Shown here: one piece after another, positions 62,629-64,000 of the stretch
Position numbering within the stretch: the first letter of the stretch is position 1
Layout: every line of letters starts with the position of its first letter
From: Virgifigura deserti
GTDB taxonomy: Bacteria > Pseudomonadota > Alphaproteobacteria > Dongiales > Dongiaceae
Length of the DNA: 64,000 nucleotides
Reading direction: 5' to 3'
Assembly: GCA_003576685.1 (NCBI GenBank)
Contig: QOZR01000001.1
Coordinates: 372,001 to 436,000 of the forward strand
The notes under the pieces: model-generated
The model's input: the letters and a program-made list of their open reading frames with translations, nothing else
The model's database searches: none
Told to the model about the DNA's origin: nothing
Position numbers and translations under genes: made by a program

Positions 62629-64000
62629 ATGCAGGTGACCGAGACCACGGCCGACGGCCTGAAGCGGGAATTCAAGGTTGTCATTCCCGCGAGTGATGTT
62701 CAGGAGAAGATGGATCACCGACTCCAGGAGCTCGGCAAGACCATCCGGATGCCCGGCTTCCGGCCGGGCAAGGTGCCGCTGCAGCTCCTGAAGCAGCGGT
62801 TCGGCCAATCGATCATGGGCGAGATTATCGAGCGCACCGTGACCGACAGCTCGACCCAGGTGATGACGGAGCGCAATCTTCGTCCCGCCGTTCAGCCGAA
62901 GATCGAGATCGTCTCGTTCCCGGAGGGAGCCGATCTCGAATACAGCATGGCGCTTGAGGTGGTTCCGGAGATCACCCCGATGGACTTCTCGACTCTCGAG
63001 CTGGAGCGGCTGACCGTCGACATTCCGGACAGCGAGATCGACGAGGCGCTCCAACGGCTGGCGCAGCGGCAGCGGAAGTCGGAGCCTCTCGCGACCCCGC
63101 GTCCGGCGCAGAACGGGGACGTGGTCGTCATCGACTTCACCGGTCGCATCGACGGCGTCGAGTTTCCTGGCGGGGCCGCGACCGATCACTATCTGGAACT
63201 GGGGTCCGGCTCGCTCATTCCCGGCTTCGAGGAGCAGCTTGTCGGGGCAAATGCGGGCGACCAGGTGACCGTCACGGTCACCTTTCCCGAAGATTATCCG
63301 AACAAGGAGCTGGCCGGAAAAGAGGCTGCGTTCGATGTCACGATCAAGGAGATTCGCGAGCCGGTGGCGGCCACGATCGATGACGAGCTGGCGAAGTCTT
63401 TCGGCCTCGAGGATCTGGCCGCCATGCGCGGGTCGGTTCGCGAGCAGATCGAGAAGGAATATGGCGGAGTCTCGCGCGGAAAGCTGAAGCGTCAGCTGCT
63501 TGACGCGCTTGCCGCGGAGCACGATTTCGAGGTTCCGGCTGGAATGGTCGAGGCCGAGTTCGAAGGAATCTGGCGGCAGATCGAATCGGATCGCGAGCAG
63601 GGCCGGCTGGATGAGGAAGACGCCGCCAAGAGCGAAGACGACCTGAAGGCCGACTATCGGGCGATCGCGGAGCGGCGCGTGAGGCTCGGCCTGCTGTTGT
63701 CCGAGGTCGGTCGCCTGAACAACATCCAGGTTTCCAACGACGAGCTGACGCGGGCCATTCTCGCCGAGGCGCGCCGCTATCCCGGCCAGGAGCGGAAGGT
63801 GATGGAGTTCTACCAAAAATCGCCGGAAGCGTTGGCCCAGGTACGCGCCCCTCTTTATGAAGACAAGGTGATTGACTACATCCTCGAACTGGCGAAGGTC
63901 AGCGACCGCAAGGTCGAGCCGGCGACATTGCTCGAGGAATCGTCCGAGGCGCCTTCGGGAGACGAAGCGAAGAAGGCGAAGCCGAAGGCAAAAGCAAAGG
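62629..64000 (+). CDS. tig: Trigger factor (3' end beyond the window)
   Basis: The visible 457 residues cover the ribosome-binding domain with the signature GFRPGKVP at 43-50, the FKBP-type prolyl isomerase domain (about 160-245, NGDVVVIDFTGRIDG to GAEF-like turns) and most of the C-terminal chaperone domain. The acidic-basic tail EEAPSGDEAKKAKPKAK-type sequence has begun when the window ends, so little is missing. Trigger factor receives nascent chains at the ribosome exit. clpP, clpX and lon usually follow and would be expected to the right. Confidence 0.95.
   Translation, partial: MQVTETTADGLKREFKVVIPASDVQEKMDHRLQELGKTIRMPGFRPGKVPLQLLKQRFGQSIMGEIIERTVTDSSTQVMTERNLRPAVQPKIEIVSFPEGADLEYSMALEVVPEITPMDFSTLELERLTVDIPDSEIDEALQRLAQRQRKSEPLATPRPAQNGDVVVIDFTGRIDGVEFPGGAATDHYLELGSGSLIPGFEEQLVGANAGDQVTVTVTFPEDYPNKELAGKEAAFDVTIKEIREPVAATIDDELAKSFGLEDLAAMRGSVREQIEKEYGGVSRGKLKRQLLDALAAEHDFEVPAGMVEAEFEGIWRQIESDREQGRLDEEDAAKSEDDLKADYRAIAERRVRLGLLLSEVGRLNNIQVSNDELTRAILAEARRYPGQERKVMEFYQKSPEALAQVRAPLYEDKVIDYILELAKVSDRKVEPATLLEESSEAPSGDEAKKAKPKAKAK

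Overview
The window is GC-rich chromosomal DNA that reads as an alphaproteobacterium, most likely of a Rhodospirillales-like lineage (inferred). The basis is family resemblance and context: a bacterial sphingolipid locus, glnB-glnA, tRNA-Leu(TAG) directly before tig, a single parE, CCA-encoding tRNAs, and promoter-like sites of the alphaproteobacterial GGAAC/GTT type. I see no insertion sequence, prophage, rRNA or CRISPR array.

Layout. (1) 1-13.4 kb is a lipid island. A plus-strand trio (CDP-alcohol phosphotransferase, DGK-fold lipid kinase, Tam41-like cytidylyltransferase) converges on a minus-strand cluster (ABC exporter, fatty-acyl-AMP ligase, ceramide-reductase-like SDR, acyl carrier protein, serine palmitoyltransferase). 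A divergent gene encodes a fused acyl-AMP ligase / ACP / PlsC acyltransferase. Together they suggest sphingoid base and ceramide synthesis, phosphorylation, CDP-activation, head-group transfer and export. (2) 13.5-20.4 kb is a surface-glycan block: ELM1-like protein, neuA-neuB-neuC for a CMP-nonulosonic (sialic-type) sugar, a GT4 glycosyltransferase and a surface-carbohydrate protein. (3) 20.4-40.2 kb is a catabolic island for a cationic, probably polyamine, guanidino or quaternary-amine, nutrient: a Pot-type ABC transporter and class III aminotransferase, then a divergent locus. Its minus arm has a second class III aminotransferase, two FAD oxidoreductases and a GcvT-like protein. Its plus arm has a TetR-Rieske oxygenase fusion, an ADP-forming acyl-CoA synthetase, an agmatinase-family ureohydrolase and an acyl-CoA dehydrogenase. 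Between these parts lies a Gln-rich repeat protein with a PRC-barrel. (4) 40.2-64 kb is mainly core genome: hemerythrin, yciB, recQ, prfC, a DJ-1/PfpI protein, a DEAD-box helicase, parE, thioesterase, cell-wall hydrolase, lipoproteins, glnB-glnA behind a sigma-54 promoter, an ECF sigma with a very small putative anti-sigma, nnrE/nnrD, an AceE-like E1, two tRNAs and tig.

The most unusual items are: a regulator-oxygenase fusion (34044-35861) in which the first histidine of the mononuclear iron site is glutamate; the sphingolipid locus with its own CDP-activation module and a three-domain ligase-ACP-acyltransferase; its adjacency to a nonulosonic-acid pathway; a six-module Gln-rich PRC-barrel protein; and three stress-type genes that share a GGAAC-17-GTT element at the same distance from their start codons.
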